Shown here: piece by piece, positions 1 to 8,014 of the stretch
How the letters are laid out: every line of letters starts with the position of its first letter
Numbering within the stretch: the first letter of the stretch is position 1
NCBI GenBank assembly: GCA_964642505.1
Contig: CAZXQY010000063.1
Span: 1 to 15,547, forward strand
DNA: 15,547 bases
Source: TMED69 sp964642505
GTDB lineage: Bacteria > Pseudomonadota > Gammaproteobacteria > Ga0077536
Reading direction: 5' to 3'
Notes under the pieces: generated by a model
Told to the model about the DNA's origin: nothing
Database searches by the model: none
Seen by the model: the letters and a program-made list of their open reading frames with translations, nothing else
Made by a program: the position numbers and the translations under genes

Positions 1-1
1 G

Positions 2-421
2 GACGATCGCTGCATTTCTCCGTCTGACTTCGGTTTCCATAACATGTTGTTGAAGACTTCTGGAGACATATGCTTCGTCGATTTCGAGTATGCTGGTTGG
101 GACGATCCGGCAAAGATGGTGGGGGATTTCTTTCTGCATCCGGCGATTCCTGTGTCGCTGGAATATTTCGATGACTTCGTCTTGGAGGCTTTGGGCTACT
201 CCGCGAACGTTGAGGGGTTGATAAACCGCTCACGAATCCTCTTGCCCTTGTGCTGGATCAAGTGGTGCTGTCTGCAGCTGAACGACTTCCTGCCAGAGGT
301 CGCCGAGAGGCATCAGTTTGCCAATCCTGATTTGAATGCTAAATACCGGAAGGAAGTACAGTTGGAGAGAACTCAAGAGTACTTCAAGGATCTACGCAGA
401 GGCAGCACCATTTTAGAATAA
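2..421 (+). CDS. Phosphotransferase of the APH/choline kinase family (C-terminal part)
   Basis: The reading frame is open from base 2, so this is the 3' end of a gene that begins before the window; the first internal ATG (base 44) falls in the middle of the active site. The fragment shows the two catalytic signatures of the aminoglycoside phosphotransferase/choline kinase fold: the catalytic loop SPSDFGFHNML, with Asp as base and Asn as metal ligand, and about 14 residues later the metal-binding DFEYAGWDDPAK (the DFG equivalent). A helical C-terminal lobe follows and ends at TAA. Such kinases phosphorylate small molecules (sugars, amino alcohols, aminoglycosides). In a polysaccharide locus a role in activating a sugar or a choline-like substituent is plausible, but the substrate cannot be told. 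The family is clear; the specific function is unknown. Confidence 0.8.
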   Translation, partial: DDRCISPSDFGFHNMLLKTSGDICFVDFEYAGWDDPAKMVGDFFLHPAIPVSLEYFDDFVLEALGYSANVEGLINRSRILLPLCWIKWCCLQLNDFLPEVAERHQFANPDLNAKYRKEVQLERTQEYFKDLRRGSTILE

Positions 422-607
422 CGAGAGGGCGTTCTTGCATACCTTCAGAGAGAAAAGGGGTGGGCAGAGCAGACCCCGTAGAAGGCCCGCTGGGAACTTA
501 GATGCGTATGGATGGTCTGATGTGGCACTAAAGCCAGACGTCACGTGAGGTGTCCTGGAATCCGAGTTCGAGGGCCCGTTCTAGCCCCCTAACCACAGAT
601 ATAGTCT

Positions 608-1963
608 ATGTATCGTCTAGTTAATTGGGTGTTCGATCTCATCAACACGATCAGCCCTGTTATCATTCAAACTCCTCAGCCGCGGAGCTTCGGAAACGGT
701 GCCGAGGAGATATTTTACGGATTGATCCGGGCGAGAAGGGAAAAGAAAAAGGTTTTATTTCTCTATCCGAGACTAAGGTTGTTTGGACGGGGTTTTACGA
801 TCACCAACGAGGAGTTATACCGCCTGCGCTCGGAATATTCTCTTTCGAACCAGGGGTTTGTTGGCCTGATAGGTGGATATTTCCTCTCTGTCTATCTGCT
901 CTTCCTGTATCTCCTGCACCTCCTACGGTCTTCGCGCCGGATACGGAGATTCCTTCGGATCGCTTTCCCCTCGACACCCATTGAAGCGACCCTAGACTCG
1001 GGCTACCTGGCTCCGCAGATCGGTAAGCAGTCGCTTTGGAAGCCTACAGGGGGAAACTCCTTTTCCTGGAAGGTATGGGGTGATCAGAACTGGCAGCAGC
1101 AGTACTATGACTATGCTCCGCCCCGCTTGAGTTTACGCAAGCGCCAGGACGCGGAGAGAACTAGGGTTCGCATGGGGATTCCCCTGGACGATTGGTTTGT
1201 TTGCCTTCATGTGAGTGAGAATGATCCTCCTATGGCTCGTAACGCTTCGATTCTCAACTACCTTGAGGCCATAGAGGCGATCACGGCTGCCGGAGGATGG
1301 GTGGTACGTCTTTCGGGACCGAGTACGACTGCACTGCCGAGGATGGAACGAGTCATTGACTACCGTCATTCCTCCTCCAGATCAGAGCTGATGGATTTAT
1401 ACTGGATTGAGCAGTGTCGATTTTTTATCGGACTGGTTTCAGGGCCGAACGTGGTGGCCACTCTTTTTAAGAAACCAATGGTTCTCGTCAATTTGAATGA
1501 ATGGTTGCTGAGTTTTCCCCTGAAGAAGGGAGACTTGGGCCTTATGAGACATGTTTTTTCTCGGTCGCGAAACCGCTTTCTGTCCGTATCAGAAATCTTG
1601 GGAGAGCCTTTCACAGTTCAAACCTATGATCATCCTGGCGATGACTATGTTGTGATCGAGAATACCGCGGAGGAAATCCGACAAGTCGTCGAGGAGTTTT
1701 TGGCACAGCCGGACCTATTCGAATACTCGAGTCTTCAAGTCGAATTCAACTCTGCGAGACAAGGGCAAATACGAGAATGGATCGATCAGGGAGAGCCTCG
1801 AAGTTGGAGCGGTGTTCCGGACAGAGACATCCCTTTTCAACAATACCGGTTCGCGGCCCTTATGGATGTGGAAGGGACCCTCGGACGCAAGTACTTGGAG
1901 CAAAATTGGTCGAGGGATGGCCTCGAAGAGTCGTCACAGCTAGTTGGATCGTCCTCTTCCTAG
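608..1963 (+). CDS. Putative glycosyltransferase, TIGR04372 type
   Basis: A 451-residue protein recognised by the pattern of the TIGR04372 putative glycosyltransferase family: a segment around residues 190-202 (GIPLDDWFVCLHV) followed by NASILNYLEAIEAITAAGGWVVRLSG (208-237, about), then VIDYRHSS (249-256), the CRFFIGLVSGPNVVATLF stretch (270-287) and PMVLVNLNEWL (290-300). These resemble the nucleotide-sugar-binding half of GT-B enzymes, with a Gly-Ser-Gly phosphate loop near 276-280. A hydrophobic stretch at residues 85-106 may attach it to the membrane. The start is the first ATG after an in-frame TAG at 602-604, so it cannot begin earlier; no good Shine-Dalgarno is visible. It stands alone on this strand, 186 bases after the phosphotransferase and convergent with the kinase fusion. 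It probably adds one sugar of the repeat unit; donor and acceptor are unknown. Confidence 0.75.
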   Translation: MYRLVNWVFDLINTISPVIIQTPQPRSFGNGAEEIFYGLIRARREKKKVLFLYPRLRLFGRGFTITNEELYRLRSEYSLSNQGFVGLIGGYFLSVYLLFLYLLHLLRSSRRIRRFLRIAFPSTPIEATLDSGYLAPQIGKQSLWKPTGGNSFSWKVWGDQNWQQQYYDYAPPRLSLRKRQDAERTRVRMGIPLDDWFVCLHVSENDPPMARNASILNYLEAIEAITAAGGWVVRLSGPSTTALPRMERVIDYRHSSSRSELMDLYWIEQCRFFIGLVSGPNVVATLFKKPMVLVNLNEWLLSFPLKKGDLGLMRHVFSRSRNRFLSVSEILGEPFTVQTYDHPGDDYVVIENTAEEIRQVVEEFLAQPDLFEYSSLQVEFNSARQGQIREWIDQGEPRSWSGVPDRDIPFQQYRFAALMDVEGTLGRKYLEQNWSRDGLEESSQLVGSSSS

Positions 1964-2201
1964 GTGGCCCCATCTTATACTCGCCCAGCATAATTCTTGA
2001 CCAAGAGCGTTGAGGATACCTTGAGTTAGTTCGATGTAGCGTTAGGCTGCACTGTTGCGGACGATGCTGTCTAAGACAACGCTCAGCGTGAGAGCTCCCA
2101 AGAGATGGAAATGAAATAAGGGAAGGCACTCTGGACTGACTGAAATGGGGGTACTCTGGTGCATAATTGCGAAGATTGCTTTTGATGCCTGAGTTTCACA
2201 C

Positions 2202-3728
2202 TTATTTGAGCAAAGTCTCGATGTGCTTGAGTAGCGCCACACGCTCTATAGGTGCGCGATTTCCGACGATTTTAACAGCTTGGGCGCCCACGGCGTTTCC
2301 TACTAGGCCGGCTACCTCTACCGGTGCTCCCTCAGCGAGGGACATTGAGGCAACGGACAAGAATGCGTCGCCGGCACCAACTCTGTCTACCACCTGATCT
2401 GCCAGTGCCGGGATCTCGAAGTAGCCCTCTTCCTCGCCATAGCACACGCATCCATACTTACCTCGTGTGACGATAACGCGACCACAATGAAGCCGATCTG
2501 AAATATCTAGGACGATGTCTTGGAGGTCTTTCCCTCTGTCTCTCGCCTCAAGTCGGGCCTCGTTTTCAGCGATGCAGACAAGATCTGCTCTCGGATATTT
2601 CGAGATCGTGTGGTAACCGAGGTTCCCAGCATTTGATTGTGTGTTTACAGTCAAAAAGAGTGCTTTGTCACACAGGATCTTGATCGCCTCATTAGTCAAC
2701 ATGCCATGCCCGTAATCAACCACGATGACGACATCATACTTGGGGACCTGCTCGGCCAGGGCAACGCACAAGACTTCATTGTCTGCCTCATGCATGGCGT
2801 GATCGTTCATTTCATAAACTTCGAGAAGCTTCGTGAAGAAGTATTTTTCGATGAACCGCCGCTTTACGATTGTCGGAGAATCGCGTTGAAATAGAAGCGT
2901 CTCTTCGATATTGCTATTCAGCTTGTCTCGAATGAAGTCTTCATAGGAATTCTCACTTCCGAGAAGTGTGACCAAGCCGACGCGGTCACAGAATGTTGCC
3001 AAATGGTTACTGACAGCCAGTACGCCCCCGGCGAAGGTTTCGCCTGACAGTCGTCTGATTGCCAGCATCGGTTCCTTCGAAGACTTACCAATGGCCTCAC
3101 AATACTGGTAGTCATCGATGATGGTCTCACCAACCACTAATACGCTTAGAGACCCCGCACTTTCTACGTGTCCAAGTACATTTTCGGACGAGTATTTGGT
3201 GGTGAAGTCGGCCAAGTATGCCCTTGTCTCCTCAGGTAATACCGGTTGATGTTGGTTGATCAAATGAGACGAACTGAAAGTGATGTCGTCTGTGAATGTG
3301 ATCTCACCTCCGACCGACTTCACTGTTGCCTCTTCTAGCGCGATGCCTCCCGTAACGTCCTCAGTCTTGTCTCGGTAGTCAGCGCCCTTCACGTAAAAAT
3401 CGGGCTTGATAAGTTGGATTGTCTCAACGGCCGTCGGCCACTCATTGATAGCTACGTAGTCGACACAAGCGAGAGCACCGATCGCTTCCACACGCAGATC
3501 CTGGGGAAAAGCAGGGCGATTTGGGCCTTTGTTGACGTACTGGTCTGGTGTTACAGTCACAACTAGGATGTCGGCTAGAGCCCGTGCAGCCTCGAAGTGT
3601 CGAATATGGCCCATATGAAGTAGGTCGAAGCACCCGTGGCACATAGCCACTGTTTTGTTGATGGCCTTGGCCTCGAGAACAAACTCCGCGAGTTGTTCCA
3701 GATTCAGAACCTTTTCTCGGGATAACAT
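2202..3728 (-). CDS. Nucleotidyltransferase-PfkB kinase fusion (HldE-like, domains reversed)
   Basis: A 508-residue bifunctional protein. Residues 25-160 form a cytidylyltransferase-like domain: CHGCFDLLHMGHIRHFEAAR carries the HxGH motif (H38, H41) that activates the nucleotide, and FSSSHLI (151-157) matches the family's C-terminal ISSS-type motif. Residues 195-505 form a PfkB/ribokinase sugar kinase: the sugar-binding GG region near 234, DYGHGML (338-344), and DRVGAGDAF (448-456) with catalytic D454. E. coli HldE, which phosphorylates heptose 7-phosphate and later adenylylates heptose 1-phosphate, has the kinase first; here the order is reversed. Because gmhA lies in the same window, an activated heptose is the most likely product, but another sugar phosphate is possible. 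An in-frame TTG lies directly before the ATG at 3728; I prefer the ATG, though neither has a clear Shine-Dalgarno. Confidence 0.85.
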   Translation of the reverse strand: MLSREKVLNLEQLAEFVLEAKAINKTVAMCHGCFDLLHMGHIRHFEAARALADILVVTVTPDQYVNKGPNRPAFPQDLRVEAIGALACVDYVAINEWPTAVETIQLIKPDFYVKGADYRDKTEDVTGGIALEEATVKSVGGEITFTDDITFSSSHLINQHQPVLPEETRAYLADFTTKYSSENVLGHVESAGSLSVLVVGETIIDDYQYCEAIGKSSKEPMLAIRRLSGETFAGGVLAVSNHLATFCDRVGLVTLLGSENSYEDFIRDKLNSNIEETLLFQRDSPTIVKRRFIEKYFFTKLLEVYEMNDHAMHEADNEVLCVALAEQVPKYDVVIVVDYGHGMLTNEAIKILCDKALFLTVNTQSNAGNLGYHTISKYPRADLVCIAENEARLEARDRGKDLQDIVLDISDRLHCGRVIVTRGKYGCVCYGEEEGYFEIPALADQVVDRVGAGDAFLSVASMSLAEGAPVEVAGLVGNAVGAQAVKIVGNRAPIERVALLKHIETLLK

Positions 3729-4031
3729 CAATTTGTAAGATTAAGAGGTATCACTATTTGTGTAATCATCGGGGTTGTGTTCTTCGGTAATTTTGCGAAG
3801 AAGGTGAGCTATACCATGCTCAGGGTGATGATGCTAAATATATCACAAATGTTAATACTCTCGGTTTTCTATGTGTAGAGGTCGAGACTGGATTCTTGTT
3901 ACAACTCACCTGGTCAGAGAGGCTTTTGAGGATGTCTCAATTCTCGAACACGTAGTACACCGTAGTCCATGAATCTTAAGTACTGACTGAGAGTTCTTCA
4001 CATTCGACCTACTTTATACTCCTGGGGGCCC
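3729..4031. other. Divergent intergenic region with an inverted repeat
   Basis: About 300 bases separate the divergently read kinase fusion and aminotransferase, so promoters for both should lie here. I see no convincing open frame. The one clear structure is a perfect 7-bp inverted repeat, TTCTTCG (3781-3787) and CGAAGAA (3797-3803), with a 9-base spacer, a possible operator or hairpin. A TATACT hexamer at 4015-4020 resembles a -10 box for the rightward genes, but it has no good -35 partner and would leave only a very short leader. Confidence 0.4.
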
Positions 4032-5159
4032 ATGGAAAGAATTCCCTTCTTCCGATATCCACATGTGTTTGCTGCTGAGCGTGAGAAGCTAATCGAGGCG
4101 TTTCTCGATATTGGGGAACGCGGTTCGTTCATTCTCCAGGATGAGGTAAAACACTTCGAGGACCGTCTTGCAGAGTATTGTGGAGTAGGTCACGCTATTG
4201 GGGTCGGTAACGCGACGGACGGACTTGAGATGGTTATCTCAGCAATAGGTATTGGTGCTGGAGACGAGGTCATTCTCCCATCCCATACCTTTGTTGCCAG
4301 TGCGGGAGCAGTCGTAGCCAATGGAGCGAAGCCCGTTTTTGCGGAGGTAGGAGCGGATCATCTTATGCAGTTGGAGGATGTGGCACGACGTGTGACCCGT
4401 CACACGCGCGCTCTAATGCCTACTCAGCTTAATGGTCGAACTGCTGCCATGGATGAATACAAAGCTTTCGCTGACGAATCGGATCTGATCTTACTCGAGG
4501 ACAGTGCCCAAGGCCTAGGATCCAAATTCAAAGGGCAGATGGCCGGAACGTTCGGAATTGCTGGCGTATACAGTTTCTACCCAGCCAAGACTCTAGGTGC
4601 ACTCGGCGACGCTGGTGCCATCGTAACCAATGACGATGATCTTGCTGCCATGGTTCGGGAGCGACGAGACCACGGCCGGACTGGTGCTGGTGGGATTGTG
4701 AACAATTGGGGCCGTAACTCACGCCTGGACAACCTCCAAGCCGCGTTCCTTCTTGTAAAGCTGGCATCATTCCCTTCGGAGATCGAACGGCGGCGAGAGA
4801 TCGCCGCACGTTACAATACCAATCTTGTTGATTTGCCTGGTGTTGTACTTCCTCCGGCTCCTGATGCTGACCGGGAGCACTATGATGTGTTCCAGAACTA
4901 TGAGCTGGAGGTTGATGATCGAGATGGGTTGCGAGCCTATCTAACTGAATCAGGAATCGGAACCATCTTGCAGTGGGGTGGTCGTGCGGTTCACGAATTC
5001 GAAGGCCTGGATGTGAACGTCGAGTTGCCTCGTACAGAAGCGGTCTTGCGCCGGTCGCTCCTTCTCCCGATGAATACATCTCTATCTGATATTGAAGTGG
5101 ATAGGGTCTGCGAGGTCGTACGGGAATACCAGCTAGGTTGCGCGGAAGTTACAGTTTGA
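4032..5159 (+). CDS. DegT/DnrJ/EryC1/StrS family PLP aminotransferase (sugar aminotransferase)
   Basis: A 375-residue protein, the usual length for PLP-dependent nucleotide-sugar aminotransferases, which convert a keto-sugar nucleotide to an amino sugar using glutamate. The fold's signatures are in order: GVGNATDGLEM (57-67, cofactor phosphate), GAGDEVILPSHTFVAS (75-90), the LLEDSAQ motif with D157 (pyridine nitrogen) and Q160, then SFYPAKTLGALGDAGAI (181-197) with K186 as Schiff-base lysine. The common 'PVHLYG' strand reads PTQLNG (130-135), so the pocket may differ from standard members. It starts at ATG 4032 after a short GGGGG run. Its 3' end overlaps the phosphoglycosyl transferase gene by 22 bases, suggesting translational coupling. 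The keto-sugar substrate is not defined: no matching dehydratase lies in the window. Confidence 0.88.
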   Translation: MERIPFFRYPHVFAAEREKLIEAFLDIGERGSFILQDEVKHFEDRLAEYCGVGHAIGVGNATDGLEMVISAIGIGAGDEVILPSHTFVASAGAVVANGAKPVFAEVGADHLMQLEDVARRVTRHTRALMPTQLNGRTAAMDEYKAFADESDLILLEDSAQGLGSKFKGQMAGTFGIAGVYSFYPAKTLGALGDAGAIVTNDDDLAAMVRERRDHGRTGAGGIVNNWGRNSRLDNLQAAFLLVKLASFPSEIERRREIAARYNTNLVDLPGVVLPPAPDADREHYDVFQNYELEVDDRDGLRAYLTESGIGTILQWGGRAVHEFEGLDVNVELPRTEAVLRRSLLLPMNTSLSDIEVDRVCEVVREYQLGCAEVTV

Positions 5160-5746
5160 AACGGCTGATGGATTTGGCCGTGGCTGCTTTGGGGCTTGTG
5201 GTACTAGCCCCAGTTATTCTGGTTCTGGCTCTGGTTATTAAGCTGGAATCCTCGGGCCCAGTGTTCTATCGGGGTGAGAGAGTTGGTCTTGGGGGTGGGA
5301 CCTTTTTTATCCTCAAGTTCCGTACGATGATAGAGAGCGCGGAAAAGAGAGGGGGGTCCTCAACACCTAAGGATGATCCACGCGTGACGAGTGTTGGGCA
5401 TTTCTTGAGAAAATGGAAGCTCGATGAAGTGCCACAACTCATCAATGTTTTGCGCGGAGAGATGAGCCTTGTAGGCCCGCGCCCTCAGGTTCGTTGGGCT
5501 GTGGATCTTTACACTCCCAAAGAACGCCGCCTCCTGTCAGTTCGTCCAGGTATGACTGACTGGGCCTCGATCCGCTTTCGAAACGAAGCTGTGATTTTGC
5601 TTGTGAGCGATTATCCGGACAGTCAATATCTCGAGAAAATTGCCCCAGAGAAGATCCGCTTGGGGCTCTGGTATGTGGACAATCAGTCCATTCTAGAAGA
5701 CTTACGTATCATCTTCGCTACTCTTCGTTGCGTGATAGTCGGATGA
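5138..5746 (+). CDS. Initiating phosphoglycosyl transferase (bacterial sugar transferase, PglC/WcaJ family)
   Basis: A 202-residue small-form bacterial sugar transferase (PF02397). It moves a sugar 1-phosphate from a nucleotide sugar to undecaprenyl phosphate at the inner membrane, the committed step of repeat-unit synthesis. Visible features: basic start SLKRLMD, a hydrophobic membrane (re-entrant) helix at about residues 12-34, the SSGPVFYRGERVG segment (38-50), FRTM (61-64), the catalytic Asp-Glu pair in KLDEVPQL (D96, E97), and LVGPRPQ (111-117). There is no extra N-terminal four-helix domain as in WcaJ or WbaP, so it resembles PglC/PglB-N in size. The start is TTG at 5138 inside the end of the aminotransferase gene, preceded by TAGG; ATG 5168 would cut into the membrane segment. 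The TGA overlaps an ATG at 5743 (ATGA). Confidence 0.9.
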   Translation: MRGSYSLKRLMDLAVAALGLVVLAPVILVLALVIKLESSGPVFYRGERVGLGGGTFFILKFRTMIESAEKRGGSSTPKDDPRVTSVGHFLRKWKLDEVPQLINVLRGEMSLVGPRPQVRWAVDLYTPKERRLLSVRPGMTDWASIRFRNEAVILLVSDYPDSQYLEKIAPEKIRLGLWYVDNQSILEDLRIIFATLRCVIVG

Positions 5747-5758
5747 CCAACATTACCC

Positions 5759-5764
5759 GGAGGA
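5759..5764 (+). promoter_or_regulatory. Strong ribosome binding site before a CTG start
   Basis: GGAGGA is followed by 8 bases and then CTG (5773-5775), which is in frame with the methyltransferase. The spacing is ideal for initiation. No ATG, GTG or TTG occurs in that frame between the TAG at 5767 and the ATG at 5839, and that ATG has no Shine-Dalgarno of its own. This site therefore favours a non-standard CTG start. Confidence 0.55.
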
Positions 5765-5772
5765 TATAGCAT

Positions 5773-6579
5773 CTGATCCATACTGCAGCTGTAGGTGACC
5801 AGAGGTATGACCTTGTTACCGAGACTACTGGTACTCCTATGTCTTCAGAGGGCCTGAGCATGATCTACAACCGCTACCGCTATGCTGCTGATCTTTCCCA
5901 AGGAGCGCGTGTCCTTGAGGTAGGCTGTGGTTCTGCTCAAGGGTTTGGTCTCATCGGCCGGGCCGCTTCTTTTCTTGCTGGTGGCGATCTTAGTCCGGAA
6001 CTCCTATTGGCAGCGCAAGAGCACTACGGAGGCCGTTACCCTTTTTTGAAACTTCGTGCTGAGGCTCTTCCATTTACAGACGGCAGTTTCGACTTGATTC
6101 TGATGTTTGAGGCATCCTACTACCTTTCTAGTGTAGAGGACGCTCTAGACGAGTTTTCCCGCGTTCTGGGTCCTCAGGGCACCATCCTTGTTGTCAACGC
6201 GAATCCGGAACGTCCGGATTTTATTCCCAGCCCCTATAGCTATCACTATCACACCGTCGACGAATTGTCAGCTCTCCTTAAGCTCCGCGGTTTTTCAGTG
6301 ACGGCGGAGGGTGCGTTTCCTCTTGATTCAACAGGGCCGCTGGCAAGTGCTAAAATCAAGGTCAGGCAGATACTGACACGTCTAGGGTTGGCCCCACGGA
6401 CCCTTAGGGCTCGCGCCTTCTTAAAAAGGCTTGTGAGCGGCCCTCTCCAGGTTCTGCCAAGCGAGATCCCAAAGGGCTATGCAGAAACAGTAGACCGGCG
6501 CATTCACTCTGGAGGTCCATTACCAGGATTCAAGGTGTTCTATCTAACTGCTATCCGAGCTGGACCCAAAGAAAAGTGA
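5773..6579 (+). CDS. Class I SAM-dependent methyltransferase
   Basis: The Rossmann methyltransferase core is clear: motif I VLEVGCGSAQG, the acidic end of strand 2 in GGDLSPE, motif LRAEALPFTDGSFDLILMFEASYY, and post-motif LGPQGTILVVN. It transfers methyl from S-adenosylmethionine, here probably to a sugar or a polysaccharide precursor. Starting at ATG 5839 gives 246 residues, but the frame upstream encodes GDQRYDLVTETTGTP, which I recognise as the normal N-terminal segment of this methyltransferase subfamily. No ordinary start codon precedes it. I therefore place the start at CTG 5773, 8 bases after GGAGGA, giving 268 residues. An ATG at 5743 overlapping the previous stop is in the same frame but is closed by TAG at 5767-5769. 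A nonsense mutation or sequencing error is the alternative. Family certain, start uncertain, substrate unknown. Confidence 0.8.
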   Translation: MIHTAAVGDQRYDLVTETTGTPMSSEGLSMIYNRYRYAADLSQGARVLEVGCGSAQGFGLIGRAASFLAGGDLSPELLLAAQEHYGGRYPFLKLRAEALPFTDGSFDLILMFEASYYLSSVEDALDEFSRVLGPQGTILVVNANPERPDFIPSPYSYHYHTVDELSALLKLRGFSVTAEGAFPLDSTGPLASAKIKVRQILTRLGLAPRTLRARAFLKRLVSGPLQVLPSEIPKGYAETVDRRIHSGGPLPGFKVFYLTAIRAGPKEK

Positions 6580-6652
6580 CGCCGCTTCGCTAGAATCCAA
6601 CTGGTAAGGGCAGGGCAGGATAGCGGTTGTGGTCTGTACCCTTCAATGTCCG

Positions 6653-7948
6653 CTAGATCTTGAAAGCGCTATCACCAGAAAGATTAATCATTTTTGGTGG
6701 CTGTTCCGTACTTAGTACGGTGGTGTGGGCTATGTCTTCCAGGTAGTGAATCAGGTCTGAGTAGATTATGCTGGCTGAGAAGCGGTTCTCATAGAGCTGC
6801 CGGGCACGTTGCCCCATCTTACCGATTACCACCCGATCAGCTGCAAGACTACGAAGTTTTCCGAGGAGATCATTTGGCTTGGTCGGATCGTATACCACGC
6901 CACATCGGTGGGTTTCCAGTAGGGTTTCCAACTCACCCTGCAAGCTTGATACAACGGGTAATCCAGCGAAAAAATACTCAAAAGCCTTGTTGGGTAGGGA
7001 CATCTTGGCGTTCACCGCATATGGTGCTAGTCCTACATCGGACGCTTTCATCAATGAAAGAATCTGAGCCGGATGGACCCACCCAGGAAGAAAGACATTT
7101 TCTAGGTCACTGGAAAGGCTCTTCAGATGGGCAAGATTATCTCCATCACCACAGATCACGAACTGTGCATCCCTCATCTCTTTCGCGCATGTGATGATTG
7201 GTTCGAAATCGAAGTGGCTACTTATGGTCCCGATAAAACTGCACAAAAAAGAATCAGCCTCGATCCCTCTTTCTGCCCACACTTTATCTGCTACCCTTAT
7301 GTCCGCGTCCTTTACAGAGAGTTCGGGGTATCCCAGTGGGAAAACCCGATCCGTATCCCTCCGATCTCGACCTGAGTGGCTTAATCCCCATTGCAAGTAT
7401 TGCTCAGAGATCGCGATGATTGCTGTAGCATGCCCGAAGATCACCTGGTTGGCTCGCGACGCTGGCTTAAGGGCTAAGCGCATTAGTGGAGCAAACGCTC
7501 CCGGAACCATGTCCAAGAAGATGTCAGGCCATAAATCGCGTACGTCGATGATCACGGGAATCTCTAGCGGGGTGGCATAGTCAAGAGCGGCTTGACACAT
7601 TAGTGGTGAGGGCATCGATACAAGGATAATGTCAGGAGCAGGTGCCGTGTGGGTGCATCGAGCAAAAGCTTGAGCCTCATCCCGGAGGTATCGGAGCCGA
7701 TCAAGGCTCCGATTTTTCCGATACCCACCCGTCCGCATTAGCTGGATAATATGACGGTCGTTGAGCCTGATCCTTTCATCGTAGAGTGATCTCTGCCGTT
7801 TCTCAGAATGAGAGAAGGTAGTGGCCCATTCGGTTACCTCGTGCCCTGCATCCACCAGCATTTCGCCCAAGACCCCGTAACGAAGGAGGCGCACTGGACC
7901 GTCGATCGAGAGGGGTTCGCCTGGCGAAATGAGCCAGACCCTAATCAT
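6653..7948 (-). CDS. Glycosyltransferase family 4 (GT-B fold)
   Basis: A 431-residue retaining GT-B glycosyltransferase resembling WbuB-like GT4 enzymes of O-antigen and capsule loci. The N-terminal half has the acceptor-side pattern: VWLISPGEP near the start, GHEVTEWATTF (35-45) and PVIIDVRDLWPDIF (131-144). The C-terminal donor half has FIGTISSHFDFEPII, FVICGDGDN, VFLPGWV and the conserved LPNKAFEYFFAGLPVVSS segment, in which the Glu of FEYFAxGxP contacts the nucleotide sugar. It acts at the cytoplasmic face on the lipid-linked repeat unit. The start is ATG 7948, preceded by GAGGG with 8 bases between; a TTG two codons earlier is too close to that site. It lies 66 bases after the chain-length regulator gene on the same strand, probably one operon, and converges on the methyltransferase. 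Confidence 0.88.
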   Translation of the reverse strand: MIRVWLISPGEPLSIDGPVRLLRYGVLGEMLVDAGHEVTEWATTFSHSEKRQRSLYDERIRLNDRHIIQLMRTGGYRKNRSLDRLRYLRDEAQAFARCTHTAPAPDIILVSMPSPLMCQAALDYATPLEIPVIIDVRDLWPDIFLDMVPGAFAPLMRLALKPASRANQVIFGHATAIIAISEQYLQWGLSHSGRDRRDTDRVFPLGYPELSVKDADIRVADKVWAERGIEADSFLCSFIGTISSHFDFEPIITCAKEMRDAQFVICGDGDNLAHLKSLSSDLENVFLPGWVHPAQILSLMKASDVGLAPYAVNAKMSLPNKAFEYFFAGLPVVSSLQGELETLLETHRCGVVYDPTKPNDLLGKLRSLAADRVVIGKMGQRARQLYENRFSASIIYSDLIHYLEDIAHTTVLSTEQPPKMINLSGDSAFKI

Positions 7949-8014
7949 ATTCAAAGCCCTCGGTCATTAGGTTCGTGATGGCAAGTTGCGCGTCGAGCGA
8001 TTCCACTCAGTCCG

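Noticed and set aside
625..984. A 119-codon frame inside the TIGR04372 gene
   Set aside because: It is the same strand shifted by a frame, with no motif or ribosome site; the overlapping frame has clear family signatures.
4528..5079. A 183-codon open frame on the minus strand
   Set aside because: It lies wholly within the aminotransferase, antisense, with a His/Arg/Gln-rich composition and no family motif; it is a shadow of the real gene.
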